Source: Plantago elongata
Lineage: Eukaryota; Streptophyta; Magnoliopsida; Lamiales; Plantaginaceae
NCBI GenBank assembly: GCA_036897095.1
Contig: JAYMSP010000036.1
Location: 1-64,000 of the forward strand
DNA length: 64,000 nucleotides
Direction of reading: 5' to 3'
Made by a program: the position numbers and the translations under genes. Each line of letters starts with the position of its first letter. The first letter of the stretch is position 1. Shown in pieces: positions 1 to 16,800 of this stretch. Below the pieces are notes generated by a model. The model had not been told where the DNA came from and did no database searches. It was given only the letters and a program-made list of their open reading frames with translations.

Positions 1-1410
1 TGGTTAGCCAGTTGCTGAACAATATTCAAAATGCATAATGATTAGTAAATCGACTTTGACTAACGTAAATGCAACAAATATTTGAAATAGACGCTGAAAT
101 ATGAATATTTTTTTTATGTAATTAGTCATAAGGAAACTTACCGACATCACAACATTTGTGACATGAGCTCTTGACCTATAATGGTGCATGGAAATCCCCT
201 TACCATCACGCGGCTCGCTCAGCCTGTTCTGTTGGTTCTTGTAAGCCTGATCTTGTACGTGGACATTACTCCAGTACGTGTTCCAGCAGGCCCACTCTTT
301 AGGACTCAAGTGGGCGGGCTTAGTTGGTCACTTAGCTTTCATGTTTGTGACATGGTTTCTGTACTGGTTTGAGCCAAGATGCTCAAACACAGGCCACATA
401 CGCCTCACCATCCGGTTCGGGATGTAAAACTTTTTCTGCAATGAAATTTACAGAACACAATTAAAGTGGCTAACATACCACATAGATTCACAATTTCACA
501 ACATATACTAAGATCAAAGGTGACTAACATATCACCCGAACAATTAATTATGAAGTGGCTAACATACCACACATATTCACAATTTCACAACATATACTAA
601 GATTAAAGCTAAGGTGACTAACATATCACCTGAACAAGTAAAGTGGCTAACATAACACACAATTGAACAACCAACAACATAAACTAAAATCTAAGGCGAT
701 TAACATATCACCAGAACAATTAAAGTGGCTAACATACCACACATCAGATTCACAATTTCTTAACATATATGCTTGATAAATAAAATCTTACCCTGTGTTT
801 GGTCGAAGTAGAAGTGTTTGGTCGAGTCAGACAGTGTCGACCACTTCTCTCCTCCTTCACCCGCTCTCTCCCTACGGGTCTTTATGATCTTCGTGAGCTC
901 CTCAGAAACATTCTTTGGCCAAAATCTGCAAATATCAACGAGAACACATAATAAATGAAATAACATGTAAAAATAACATAAGTTAAGTATTTAAAAATAT
1001 TGAAATCATTACTTGTTCGGTTCGTTGATGAACATCACCGGCTTGTTCTGATACTCAGCACCCGCCACTATCTCAAGTCTATACGGACAACCGTCGTCTG
1101 GGAACTCCTCGAGATCAGGAGATGTAGATACAGACTCACGATGATGTAGCGGAGTCTGGCTGACATGAGTCCCACCTGAACTCTGGGTGCCGGAACCACC
1201 AACAATATCCCGTGATGGTGTCTCCCCACCCTCCGGGGCCCCACTCTCTCTAGGTAGGTGATATGAGTACTTCCTATGGCGCGGCATCTGCATGAGCATT
1301 GATGACACAATTGTTAGTGTACATATAAAAAGCACGAAGGTTGGAACAAAAATCAACTTCGAAACAGTAAACATCACAACACGACATATATACGAAACTA
1401 TTATACACAC
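1..1410 (-). mobile_element. CACTA (En/Spm)-type transposase relic, Transposase_24-like, cut by window edge
   Basis: On the minus strand three blocks read like the plant Ptta/En/Spm transposase domain. The first starts with MPRHRKYSYHLPRE (ATG at 1287) and ends at a GTAATG donor after 1013. The second, 792-925, contains ELTKIIKTRRERAGEG and KWSTLSDSTKHFYFDQ. The third, from 435 leftward, contains FYIPNRMVRRMWPVFEHLG, then WACWNTYWSNVHVQDQAYK and RLSEPRDGKGISMHHYRSRA. The order and the basic Asn/Arg-rich block before a G-S-type turn are typical of this domain in CACTA transposons. The third block carries an in-frame stop, and its phase does not follow cleanly from the second, so this is a decayed copy. 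The element continues past base 1. No terminal CACTA motif is visible. Family assignment is from memory of the domain, moderately sure. Confidence 0.6.
460..770. repeat. 3.5 copies of an ~85-bp tandem repeat inside the transposase relic
   Basis: The stretch between two transposase blocks is built from units that start AAAGTGGCTAACATACCACA, continue through a CACAATTTCACAACATA segment and end with GTGACTAACATATCACC. Three full units and a partial fourth lie head to tail, with point differences and small indels. They sit where an intron of the transposase would be expected. Confidence 0.8.
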
Positions 1411-2344
1411 AAAACTTTTTGTTTTCCTATGGCGTTGTCAACTTTTTGTTTTCACCAAAACTTATTACTATGTCATTGTATCAATGACACCGTATCATTT
1501 ATATTTTTCGCCGACTTGCATGGTTGTATATTCGACCAACATGACTCACACATTTAAGTCTTAGATACCGTGGCATCGTCACGGGTCAGTACTAGTTCAA
1601 TTTTGTAGCTAAACAAGTGGTATGCTCCCTCCGTCCCATGTCAGTTGTAGCTAGTCTTCGATTGAATAGAACTCCAGAATCCCGAACACTCGGATTGATA
1701 TTGATTTAATGGATGGAATTCAAAGTAAAAGGAAATGCTTATGTCCCCCATATATTTCTTTTTTATCATCTCGTGAACACCACAATTTGAAATGCGGGAC
1801 CTTTGGTTATTGATAGTGTGTTTGCAAGCGTTTTAATTGTAAACTTTAATCTTTGTATACAGATCATAGTATACATCATGTTGAATGATTCGTTTAAACT
1901 AGAGGAGATAAATTCGAGGTTTGTAAAGTCGAGCCAGACTTGGTTAACTTTTTAATTGAGTAATCAATCAATTAAGAGTTGGATCGTTATATATCAAGTT
2001 ATCAAATACAAGTCTAAATCACCTCGCACACAACTTCTTTAGACCAATTACCTGGTTCTAAATTTAAGATTGAAATCGATCAACTTTATGAACTTTGATT
2101 TGCCTCCGTTTCTGATCATGATAGATTGAGCCCGTTTACATGCCTCGAGTCCACCAATAAAACACTCTATCCATTAAGTTCAAAAGAACCTAGCAGTCTA
2201 ACAAAGAAAACTCGAAAGGCGATCAAAGTTAGGTTCCGGTTTATTTTTTAATCAAGATCAATATTGAACCGATTCAAATCCGATCCAGAACGGGCTAGGA
2301 AGGTCCAATACGCTCAAACCCTCGAGTTTAGTTTAGCATATCAA
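1411..2344. other. Intergenic spacer
   Basis: No gene is recognised. At 1625-1640 a GCTCCCTCCGTCCCATG string matches one end of a Stowaway-type MITE, but no matching opposite end was found, so it is probably a solo or eroded end. The rest is AT-rich spacer leading into the RPL3 promoter. Confidence 0.5.
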
Positions 2345-2435
2345 AATTCCGGCCCATTACAGGAAGACAGAAACCCTAGAACCCTTCATTTCAGTCCCTC
2401 ACTATATATTTTCCCTAACGAACTTCTCATCCTCA
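2345..2435 (+). promoter_or_regulatory. RPL3 core promoter with site II and telo-box elements
   Basis: A GGCCCATT string at 2351-2358 is a site II element in reverse orientation, and AAACCCTAGA at 2371-2380 is a telo-box. The pairing of these two elements is a hallmark of plant cytosolic ribosomal protein promoters. A possible TATA-like ACTATATATT lies at 2401-2410. Transcription probably starts a few tens of bases further on. The pyrimidine-rich leader TTCTCATCCTCACAAG also suits ribosomal protein mRNAs. Confidence 0.65.
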
Positions 2436-2469
2436 CAAGCAGCTAGGTTTCGCCAATCATATCTCTCAG

Positions 2470-5872
<3,403 letters not shown>

Positions 5873-8800
5873 GTTATTTATTGACTGCTGGCACCTGGCC
5901 TTTCTAGTACTTGCTATCAAATTTTGAACCTTTACTCCGACAATTTTGCAATTGGAATTTTGGAGTCTTTTAAAACATATTCTCATCATTCTATTTGATT
6001 AAGATTTAATCAATTCTCTTCTGTTAGCTTTATCGACCTTGTCATGATAAGAAGTGCAAACAGGACTGTTATTCATAAATACAGTTGTGCAGACCAGTTT
6101 TATTATGGACCATAATAGGGAAAAGATTGGACATGAAACATCAAACCCTGTTCGTGTAATTGGACGAGGACCCAAAACTTTTATTCTCAACAAACGAACT
6201 CTCAGGAGTCAAAACCATGTCTGTGTGACTGACTGTGTTAATCGTTCCAAAGCTAGAAACTAACTGTCAGAAGTCAGAACACAATGAAATCAAAGAATTG
6301 AACGCTTACGAACTAATGTAAAATTTCAACTTAACCGAACATGAGCAAATGGTTATGATGTTTGTCGAATATAAGCACATCGTATCATATTGACATTTAA
6401 TTTGAAATGCATCTCTAATTTTCAGAAATTTTAACGAAAATAATGGCTTGGTCTTGTTTGCCCAGGATTTTGTGTACCTCTAGTTCCCCAACTCTAAATG
6501 CAAAGGTTTTGTCTTTCTACATCACATTGTTGTAACGACTAAACAACCTAATCATGCTGACTGTCCTTGCTATGCCGAATCACTTACAAGTCCAAACATT
6601 AGTTTGCTCATGCTACAATTCTTCATGCTAGTATTTCACCAACATTTTAACTAAGAAAACTATATGCCAACCTCAATTGACTGCTACAAATCTACCACAT
6701 AGGCCTCATCTCAACCAATTTACGGCCTGCCCTTGCTCTTTTTTGCCATGAGCAGTTGTTGTTTTAGGTCGCAATAACAAAATGTAACAAATTACCATGC
6801 CTAAATCAAACAAAAGGTGGCATAACCAAACCAAACACCTAATAATTGAGATTGCCTAAAAGAATCACCAATATATAGTGTCCTATGTTGTAGTGTATTG
6901 CTCTTGACACTTAACAAAGGGAACACATGACCCCGTATATGATAAATAACACACGATGTTAATTTAACGCAAGTTTTACAACTCCCATGTTGATCAAGAA
7001 AATATATTCGAATTTACCAACTTCCTTTATCAACTGTCGCACCACTCCCCATCCTTACTAGTCGAGTTCCTCTCTGTACCAGTCAAGACCTTAACAGGCC
7101 TACCGGACTCATTGGACGAATGTAATCTAGCTATTGTAAATATCACATGTGGAAAAGTATAATAGACAACCCATGCGAAGGAGATAACACACACACACAC
7201 ACAGTGTTCGATCAGAGCAGTTCATTCCACGCAAGAATTGAAAAGTTAATGATGGCATGAGTTTCAAGGGAAGTGTGTCAGCCATCTTGTGCTTGGCAGT
7301 GATATATATCTATCCTATGCACATCTGCTAAGGCAGCATGGTTCAATTGATCTCTTTACACGTGAGTCTTTCTTTCAGGACCACATTTGCACTTGCTAGC
7401 TAGCTAACATGAATCAATACTTTCTAAAGTAGAACAACCATCATTTACAACTTACTAATTCTCTACTGTGCAGGTGCAATTTCAATACTACCAACACATA
7501 CTATATAGCTTCTTCACCTTATTGTAAGTTACATGCAGTACTAGTTTGTAACCGAAAGCTGCAATTCTTAATTATGCCCAATGCTGTTCTTGTCTACTTG
7601 AGATCTTGCTTTTACTATGCATCATTATTCAGGACAGTCTGATTGCCTATCTACCCCGAAATGTCACAAACGATCTGGGTCGCTATCCTGTCAAAAATCA
7701 CGAACGTTTATAATCATCACGATGTAGTCATCATCGTTTTGGTCTTCTCGTACAAGGAATCGTGGAGAGGGACTCGAATGACTCTAATTCCACTCCCAAA
7801 AAATAAAAATTCCATGGAACTATACTAATCAGCCTGAACGTACTAAGAAGAAAATAGACAGGCAGTCCTAAAGCATGAGATGATGAGTCAAAAGTGATGA
7901 AATGGAGATGATCTTGTGATAAATATATGGTCACAAGTGATTAATCACTTGCTTTCACATGGGAGATTCAAAATCACCTGGACCAAAGTGATTAGCTAAG
8001 CTATTGCATTATTATAAAAAAAGGAGCAGAGTACCAAAGTTAAAGTTTCTAATTTGAATAAAGAAGAAGCATTGTTACAGAGTCACACAACAATATAGTT
8101 CTTGAAATATGTGATGTTTATACTTTCACAATCAACACCACTTAATCCAATCTTATGTTGATCACTTTCTTAATTAACCCTTGTCTAAAGTTAGATTTAA
8201 TACTCAACTTTTGCAAAGGCTTCTTTAATCTTTTAGAGGCCTTAATTTAACATGATTATTGCAAAAATGAATAGTAAGAGATTTACTAGTACCCCGGAAT
8301 CACTTCTCATACTCCACACAATTATACCTTATTTTACTGTATTTTTATTCACTACACCGTAACTCATATATAATATTAAAATTCGTGTTCAAAACAGTGA
8401 GAGTCGATTACGGAATGAAGTCAATATATAATGACAAGAATGGCAATCAGAGAAATAGATTAGAGGCATAGAGCTAGGGTGATTATGAATCAAGAATTTG
8501 TTTGTTTTACGAAATAATCTTCATTGTTCTATCTTATCAAGGGCCCCTTATCTTTAGGAAATTGTCTCATGCCAAAATATATATTCTTTTTTTGAGGTGA
8601 CTCCAACACCTAAAGTAATGATATGGTAATGTTTTGTCAAATTCCAATTGAAATTTTATCAGAATGTGTTGGCCTATTATGGGGTTTATTCATATAGCTT
8701 CTAAACCATAGAGCTCTATATATTGATTAACTATGAAAAAATACTATGGAATCTGTAAGTTTACTCATTGTGGCTTTTAAATATTATCCTGCGAAAGCAA

Positions 8801-11800
8801 CCATTCCTTCTATATGGGGATGTTTGTTTCCGAATTGTAGTCGATCCATTTGGCTCGATGAACAGTGATTTTGTCTAAAATACATTTGAAATATCTCTAT
8901 TTTAATTTCATTCCAAACTTAATTTCATCAAAATTCATCCAAATATCCATTCAAATTCTATACCAATCAGTCCATATATGAAAACTCATCTTTATCTTTT
9001 CTTAATCAGAAGCATATGTAATGTTTGTAACAAACAACTACATCTACCAACAGACATAACTAGCTAATTAAAAGGTGATTTCTTTTTAATAAGATAATTA
9101 TATAATTATCCATACAATTTTATAACTCCTTATCTTACGTTAACCAGAATTACCTTATAACTACATGCATCAACCATCTTATAACTCCATCAAAATTCGA
9201 CCTCTACATATCTGACATAAAATACCAACTTTTTACTACCAGACCACATTATATATTCTAAAAATCAATTTTTAACAATCAATAGAATTCACAAACATGC
9301 ACCTAGAGCATATAACTAGTTAACTAACAATGTTAAAACAGATTTTCTATCGTTACGGTGTCGCTTTGACTATTGTCAGTCAATGTATCAACATCTGATA
9401 CATGTCCATTACTCTCTATCACATTTAATCATTACTCCATATCACACTCTATTATCATTTTCTATCGCCCTCAACCGCTCTTGTTATTTAAATTTATTTT
9501 TTTCGTTAATTTTAAAAAAGATAATTAAACACATATTATATCATTTGCAAGAGAATTATAATCTTAAAAATTATAATTAGTCCAAATGTTCACTTTACAC
9601 AAAATCAAGGCTAAAAATTAACAAGAAAGTGGACAACATTCACATGAATCCTAATTGAAAATTCTCCGTTTGTTTTAATTTAACTTTTATTTCTGATTTT
9701 TATGTTTAAACACCTACTTTGTAGAATATTTTAATTTAATTTTAATTATTGGTTTTAATTTTTTGTAAAGATTTTAATTTTGTTAATGGGGGTATTGAAT
9801 ATATGAAGATTTTTTTAAAAAGATTTTAATTATTTAAATATATTTAAGTGATATAGGTGGTTAGAGCAACACGTAGTACAACACCTCATGCGACACGAAC
9901 GACATTTAACAATACTTAGTATAAAATGTAAGAGATTATTTCATCTTATCTGTTAAAAGTTTAATCTAATTAAGTAAAATAGATGATTAATGCCAGTGAA
10001 AGCGACCCGTACATTAAAACATACAACTCTTTTCTAGCTCACAACTGTAGTTTAACTTGCCGACTACCTTATTTGACATGTCAACTCTGGTATCAATGTG
10101 TTTCTTAACTCAATGTTATAACTGCAAACCAACTAATGTATCAAATACGACTACAATAATAATAAACTATCATACCCGCTTATTGATTTTCCTACCCATT
10201 AACATATATATTTTTCAGAACATTTTATAATTACTAGTACATATGCACAATAAAATTGCCCGATAATTTTGCACAACTTAAAATTGCTGCCGTAAATAAT
10301 TTTAAAGTTATCATGGATGATATCATTTTCAAAATAAATTGTTGTCAAGTCATTTAGAAGTATCTGAGACTTTGTGGTGTTAAACTATATTTTTAAAGCA
10401 AATTTTCAATATATATTTCATTTCATTTCATTGGTTTAATTAGTTGATTTGGTTGTGATGTTTTTGTAGATGCAATTAGTGAGACATTATACATTGTGCA
10501 CATGGGATGCATAGGATCAAAATGATTTCATAAGGCCATAGGGCTTGAAAAGCATGCATGTCTTTCAAAGACATGGTGATTGTCCTGTTGGAAAAGATAG
10601 TTAGCTTGTTCAAGAAAAAGATCAAATTCCTTGCTTGCTTTAATGCTTTCCCAATCCTTGTCTTCTTTATTGTTTTTAATCTTGTAATTATTATAGCTAG
10701 CCACATTTTATCCCTAAACTTTTTTAATCCTTCTTCGAACTTTGCCTCTAATTCAGCAAATATGCTAACTCCTTAAAGACAATTCTCATCATGGAGAATT
10801 GGAGATGATATGGATTGCTTACATAATTTCTCCACAAGTACTTGCAAAAGTACAGCTACAGAATACGGATTATTTATTAGCATTTGGTAAAACTCGAACC
10901 CAAAATCTTTTACAGAGTCGAATATATAGTAAAACCTAAACGATTTCGAATAATTTCTTATTAAGGAATTTCAAGAAAATTTTCTTGTGATTCAAATTAT
11001 TTGTAACAGACTGGGTGATGGTCAGCAATCAGCATCAGCTCCTTTATGTGAGTCTCTTTTTTTTTTGGTTGCTGAACAGAGCCATTACTTTCTTGAATTG
11101 AATTATTATTAATTTGCGCATAGCTGTGACAAATCCAACAAGTATTCTCTGCTTTTGGTTCACCTAGTTGTTTTCCATTCAAAAGCTGATTTGATATCAG
11201 AAAGAAAGGAAAAAATAGAAATGCTTATTATTAACATGAAGAAATTAAGAAATTGCAACTTGTTGCAGCCTTTGAAATCTTTAAATTTAAATTTTGGCAG
11301 CTTTGTTTTATCTTGTTCATATAGTGGGTGAATCTTAGTTACAATGCCAACTCTTCAATAATATAGATCTAAGTTGGCATTCTGTCCCATGTTAGGATCA
11401 TACACTATTATTCATAATTTTTTTATGTTCTTTTGCAAAATCACATGTCATCTTTTTTTCTTTTATTGAATGCTTTTCAATTATTTCTAGACAAGGATTT
11501 GATAATGTTTAATTTAATGTGTGCAAATAAAATCTTCTCTAATATCAACATGCACTAATATGTTATTTCCATAATTTAGACTTCACCCTTCTCTAACATA
11601 CGACATGATAAATCATTTAAAACGTAAATTCTTTTAAGATGAACCAATTATTGTTACTGTTTGGAATAAACTATTTCAACAAACGAATTCCAATGCTAGA
11701 TACCCTTTTCTTCACAAAGCACAACCCAAAAAATTAAAGTTTCAATAATCGCAATTGATCTCCAACATTGCACATGTACTAGGCTTTCAGCAAAGTCAGG

Positions 11801-12407
11801 CTAGGAATCCAATCCCTCATGTGGTTAACTCATAGGGTTAACTTAAAAGGTTTTACATGTATGATACTTGACTTAATCAATCACTTTATTTGGTTTTTCT
11901 GCATTATTTGGTCAAAAATAATCAAGTGGGTATATCAAAATTAATACCATTATGTGAAAAATAAGGTGACTGATAAACTATCAATTATCACTTGATCATC
12001 GTTTTGTCAACTGGCCATTACTGTAGTATGAGTTTTGGAATGTTTATAGCATAATGTTTATTTCTATTGAAATACTTAACATGAACTCAACAATAATCTA
12101 AACTAAACCTAAATTGTAAGTCAACATAATGTATGTTTACCCTACCTCATCCGACAACAAGGGTCATACATACCTTGATTTCTTTAAAAATACCTCTCAG
12201 GACAAGGTATAGTAGTACTGATTAAGCTAGGCACCAATATTATTTACACCAAAAGCATGTATATAAAAGTATACTGACTGAGATTATCATTAGCTTTTAT
12301 AACTTTTCAACCTTTTCTTTATTCTACATAAAGACAGTTAAAGACTCAACTCCATCCTGTATCTAAATGTGGCACTTTGTTCTTACATGACAAGGAAACT
12401 TGCCGAG
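5873..12407. other. Gene-poor AT-rich spacer
   Basis: The RPL3 3'UTR probably ends near 5960. The rest shows no convincing gene. A (CA)n tract of about eight units lies at 7187-7203. Several short open frames on both strands lack family resemblance. One hydrophobic frame at 10558-10776 is listed separately. No tRNA gene, CRISPR array or clear transposon end was found here. Confidence 0.5.
10558..10776 (+). CDS. Hypothetical small membrane protein or exon, weak
   Basis: A 72-codon open frame starts MSFKDMVIVLLEKIVSLFKK and continues into the hydrophobic stretch ACFNAFPILVFFIVFNLVII. An amphipathic start followed by one long membrane segment resembles the N-terminus of some plant multi-pass proteins of unknown function, in which a Lys-rich helix precedes the first membrane span. 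No further exons were found, and the surrounding 6 kb shows no other coding signal. It may be a chance frame or the remnant of a first exon. Confidence 0.2.
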   Translation: MSFKDMVIVLLEKIVSLFKKKIKFLACFNAFPILVFFIVFNLVIIIASHILSLNFFNPSSNFASNSANMLTP

Positions 12408-12480
12408 TATATAAGGCCAAATGCTCATGGGAAAAAGTAGCAAAAGGGAGCCAAGTAAAACACTACTGTAGGAAAGTATC
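12408..12480 (+). promoter_or_regulatory. TATA box and leader of the small membrane-protein gene
   Basis: TATATAAGG at 12408-12416 is a good plant TATA box, about 65-70 bases before the ATG at 12481. That spacing leaves a leader of roughly 35-40 nt. Confidence 0.6.
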
Positions 12481-13189
12481 ATGGATGAGATGAGTACTGG
12501 AGGAGGTAAAGCATGGAGCATCTACAACAGTTCAACTACAAGTTCATCTCATGCTACTGATATGAAAGAAGGTCCTTGGAAGAGCTATGGTTCATCTATG
12601 AGCGCCATTTCTTTCGGCTTCGTTGCGACTGCTATCTTGATATCAATGTTCCTCATTATGGCTATATTTGAGCATTTGTTCAGACCAAGTGAAGCAGATG
12701 ATCATGACTCTAGTGGGATGGAATCAAGACAAATGCACAAGCTCGGAAACCCGGAAATTGTAAGTCTTATCACTATCTTCACCTATCCTTTAGATTTAGC
12801 TTAATGTCCAAGTCAGTTCAGTGACCTTAGCTTAGACTAACAAGAATAGTTACATATTTGTTCAATTTTTCGTACATTTCAACAAGAAAATAATGTTCTT
12901 GGATGGGTTTATAACTTATAAGTAGATGTTATTGTTCAAATAACAGGGTTAACCGACCTGATATTCTAGGGGTGGTTACTAGAAGGTGTATATTTTGTGG
13001 AGATTGGTTTTGTGCATTACAACCTGACGAGCTCACTCGTCTATATAACAGGTACAGACAACATATGCATCGGACTTCTCAGTTGTGATGCCAGGACAGC
13101 AGTATCCGACGTTTATCGCACAACCGGCTCCTCTGCCTTGTCCAAGGGAAGGAGCATATAGGCCATACCACGAACATAGTTTAGTGTAA
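12481..13189 (+). CDS. Plant-specific single-pass membrane protein of unknown function
   Basis: Two exons, 12481-12759 and 13052-13189, join in frame through GT-AG to give 138 residues. Exon 1 encodes a Ser/Thr-rich N-terminus, one strongly hydrophobic helix (AISFGFVATAILISMFLIMA, residues ~41-60) and an acidic juxtamembrane stretch. Exon 2 encodes the conserved-looking tail with MPGQQYPTFIAQPAPLPCPR and EGAYRPYHEHSLV at the C-terminus. I recall the P-T-F-I-A-x-P-A-P-x-P-C-P-R-E-G tail from a family of uncharacterised plant membrane proteins sometimes annotated as hydroxyproline-rich, but I know of no assigned role. The good TATA box and intact splice sites suggest an expressed gene. The tail probably faces the cytosol, which is inference only. 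Confidence 0.75.
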
Positions 13190-13859
13190 GAAAGTGAGTT
13201 AACATCAAATATTCATGTGCCCATGTTTGTAGACAAGTCTCTTATCTAATGCTTAAACCATCAATTTACTGGAAGGGACTCTACAATCAGCAACCATCTA
13301 TAGCCCTACGCATTATAACATTCACCACATTGTTCAGAATTCAGAGTTACACCGGTGACCTCTGTTCTTATTTCCTGATGGCTGATACAGTCAAATTACG
13401 TTTCAAGTTCAACCAATGAACGAACACATTGCACGGAGCAGTATTGCTCAAGCAATAGTTCAGCACAATAAATTCAGTGAATACACCGTGTATTGTTTAG
13501 TAAACTTGCTAGTTAGCGTAGGAAGCAACCGCCCAAGCTAAAGTCAGAGCCCCGGAGTATACAGTTACTATAATCCAGCAATACTAGGAGATAGTCTAAT
13601 GCTTATATAGTTACAAACTCAACAAATGAAGGAGCAGAAATCTACAAGCTCGTAATGTAGATAACTAGATACTAACCCAGGCAGCATAAATCTATTCTCA
13701 GAAAATGAAGAGCAATGATAAGTACAGTTCTCTTTAATATATGGTACAGCTTTCACTTAAATCATGTGGACTTCTTCTGTAGAGCCTCTAATACAACAAT
13801 TGCATCAAGTTGATCCAAAATTGCTTCTTTTCTAAATAAAAGAAAAGCCTACTCCAACA
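13190..13859. other. Convergent 3' spacer
   Basis: About 670 bases lie between the stop of the membrane-protein gene (+) and the stop of the MACPF gene (-). The stretch should hold both 3'UTRs. A minus-strand polyadenylation region is plausible around 13750-13850. No other gene or repeat was seen. Confidence 0.5.
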
Positions 13860-16800
13860 TTACTCCGGCAAATCTTCATCAGGTTGGATAATAGTCAGTA
13901 ACGAGTACTTCACCCTCAGAGAGATCCTCCCCTTCTCAACCACAAGCCTTGCACCCGAAACAACCCAATAACCAGGAGTTTCTTGCGGTCCTCTTGTCAT
14001 TTCTGTTGTATCAACAAACTTCAAGAGTTTTGGGGCTTGGGACGGCACTGGAGGGCCACCAGGGTAGATTGCGGAGTTTATGTTCACATCAGCAGGCTGG
14101 GGAAGTTGTTTCTGAACTGCAGTGAAGTGGTGGCTAATTAGAGTTGAAATAAGTCCAGATTTGCGTGCCAATCCAGGGGAGCCGTCCCATTCTGGGCTCT
14201 TCACCGCAACAGCTCCGAGGACAGATGAGAAACGGAGACGAAGGAAAAGAACTTTCTTAAACCCATAATCTCCGACATATAACTGTGCTCCGGTGACAAC
14301 TGCAAGATCTTCGTCCGAATCAACTGGAGCTGTGCATACATGGGAAAAGTTCTTCCACAAAACTTTCTCGTAATATTTGCGATCATAAGATTCTGGTTGA
14401 TTGTTACTGATTGGATCGTCTTCAAGTTGGAAGATATTCGGAAGGGAGGAGAGATGTTGCAAATGGATGGCTAAGCGGTTGCTTCTATTGCCTTCAAGAT
14501 ACAATCTTAGACCAGTTACGGGCCTCTTACCTACATCCACCTGAATCGACAAACATGAATCAGGACCAGAAAGCAGCATGGCATAATCAACTCTTAAGTA
14601 ACCATGAATTTTTATCAGGAACAGTTTGTTAAAAGGTTATCAAATCTTTCTAGCATTTTTTCCCCAAGATAACATAAAATAGGAGCTCCAAGGACCTAGC
14701 ATAATTATCATTCAGACTTTAATCAATCAAGGGCAATGACATCTGCAGATTCTGCACTAGACATGAAAAAATACAAAATAGTGAATTTTAAAGAGGCAGA
14801 GAGTACTTGGAAACCTATCAGGCAAAATTCACTCTATTTCAAGAATAACTGCTGTGTCTGCTAACCAAACAGTAATCCATCAAGGGTGGCATTAAGCCAT
14901 TAACTATTAGCCATGACCAAGTTGAGAGGATGCATGACAGCATGAGTAAGACGACAATATGTTTAGCTATTGAGAGAGTTCATAGTTCAAATCTCTATGT
15001 ATGGATAACTATTAAAGTGGTTAATCATAGATCATAGATACCATCAGAAGATAGAAGACGACCACAAGCAGTCGAGCACTTCTCACATTAACTGGTTCAA
15101 CTAAAATTTCCCATGCAATATAGAATAAGAGATATATGTTGCCCTTGAGTTTACAGATTATAAGCATAATGTGAAATACTCCCTCCGCCCCAAATTGGAA
15201 GTCCCGCATTCCGTTTTAGGCTGTCCCAAATTGTTAAGTTTCATTTCCTTAAATAGAAAATCTCTCTCCTACCTTATACATTATCTATCATACTTTACTC
15301 ACTATTTATCCCACTTTTTTCAATCACATTCATACTTTACTAACTTTTTTCCTACTTCATCACTTTTTTCTTAAAACTTGTGCCCGGCCCACGGGACTTC
15401 CAATTCGGGTCGGAGGGAGCATAAAAAGTAAACGACAACATCAGTTTTAAGTAATACTGAATATAGAAACTTGCCATGGTGGTGTTTATATAAAGTTTGG
15501 GACCCATAAAACTGAATCGCAACGAAGTTGTGCTTTTCTGTCTACGTTGGGGACCAAGGGGAAGATCACTGAACACAGGTGCCCACTGCCTCGGCAGCTG
15601 AAATTCTAGAAACTGATGAAGTTCTTCAACAGGAGGCTTGTCTGCAGCAAAATAAGAGATGAAAATGTCTCCCAATATATTAATGATACAAAAACATTAC
15701 CCTAAAATATCAATGATGTTCTAACTACCTTTCCCCCACTCACTCACCGCCCCACCACCCATCCCACACATACCACCACATCATTAAGAATCCCAAGGGG
15801 GTAGTCTCTATGTTCCTTACAAAGGGGGCCACACGTGACTAGAAACCTTCTGAATGAATAAGCATATCATAGATGATATGTGTGCTAAGTACATGATTCA
15901 CTCACATCGCAAGTATAGATTGATGGCGTGACTCAAATAGCCACTTCCCGAGACACCATTCAGTAAGGAAGTTATCGGGATAAAGGACATAGATATAGTG
16001 TCTGGCTCTAACTGTACAGTTTGCAACCAGTCATTGTGTGGCAAATTTCTGCCAACAGCTCCACCTCTCCTTTTGCAGATGCTGACAATTTCCTGTTATT
16101 CAATCACAACACATAATGAACATTGATTTTATGTAATAAAAGCCATCATAACAGCTGAAGTTGCACAGATGAAGGACATACATCTTTATGTGAGTAAGAA
16201 CTTGAAGTGCCAGGATCTGCGAATCTTAGTCTCGTCTCCTTCACTTCAAGCTGTATCATAAGAGGAAAAAGGCAAATAAGGACTCTGCAGATAATAATTT
16301 AGGTTATTCCAAGTCTCCAACTGTAAAAGGAATAAACTAAAGATCTTAGGACCATCTATAGGATGACATGCACTAAAGTGATGACAGGTGAGCATTCTCT
16401 CTGAATCATAGCAACACGATCACTGACATGTGAATTAATTCCCTGTGATATGCTGTTCAGTGTTGTGCAATGTTATCATTAGTACTGTACACTACTGGAA
16501 GAACAGAAGAACAAACAGAAGGAAGAGCATAATAACTTTGAACATAGATGGTTGCATCAAATTCTTCCAAGAGAAAACTAGCGTAATTTTTTCCCAATAT
16601 TCAACCCCCTTATAGCCACCATTTAAAATATTGATAGATTAACAGGCTTGTTTTCTTAAAGTTAGCCATTAAAGGCTTGGTAGAGTAGACAAAGCAGAAA
16701 GCATTTATTTTCACAGGGACCAAAGGCTCGTAAGACGTCAGATTGACAACTTACACCGACAGAAGAAGGGAATTTATGTGTCCACTTTGGTTCAGTAGAA

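Noticed and set aside
5999-6263. Overlapping open frames on both strands after RPL3
   Set aside because: Short, no domain or family resemblance, composition like the spacer.
10890-10900. CTCGAACCC string resembling a tRNA T-arm
   Set aside because: No matching acceptor stem, D arm or anticodon arm nearby, so not a tRNA gene.
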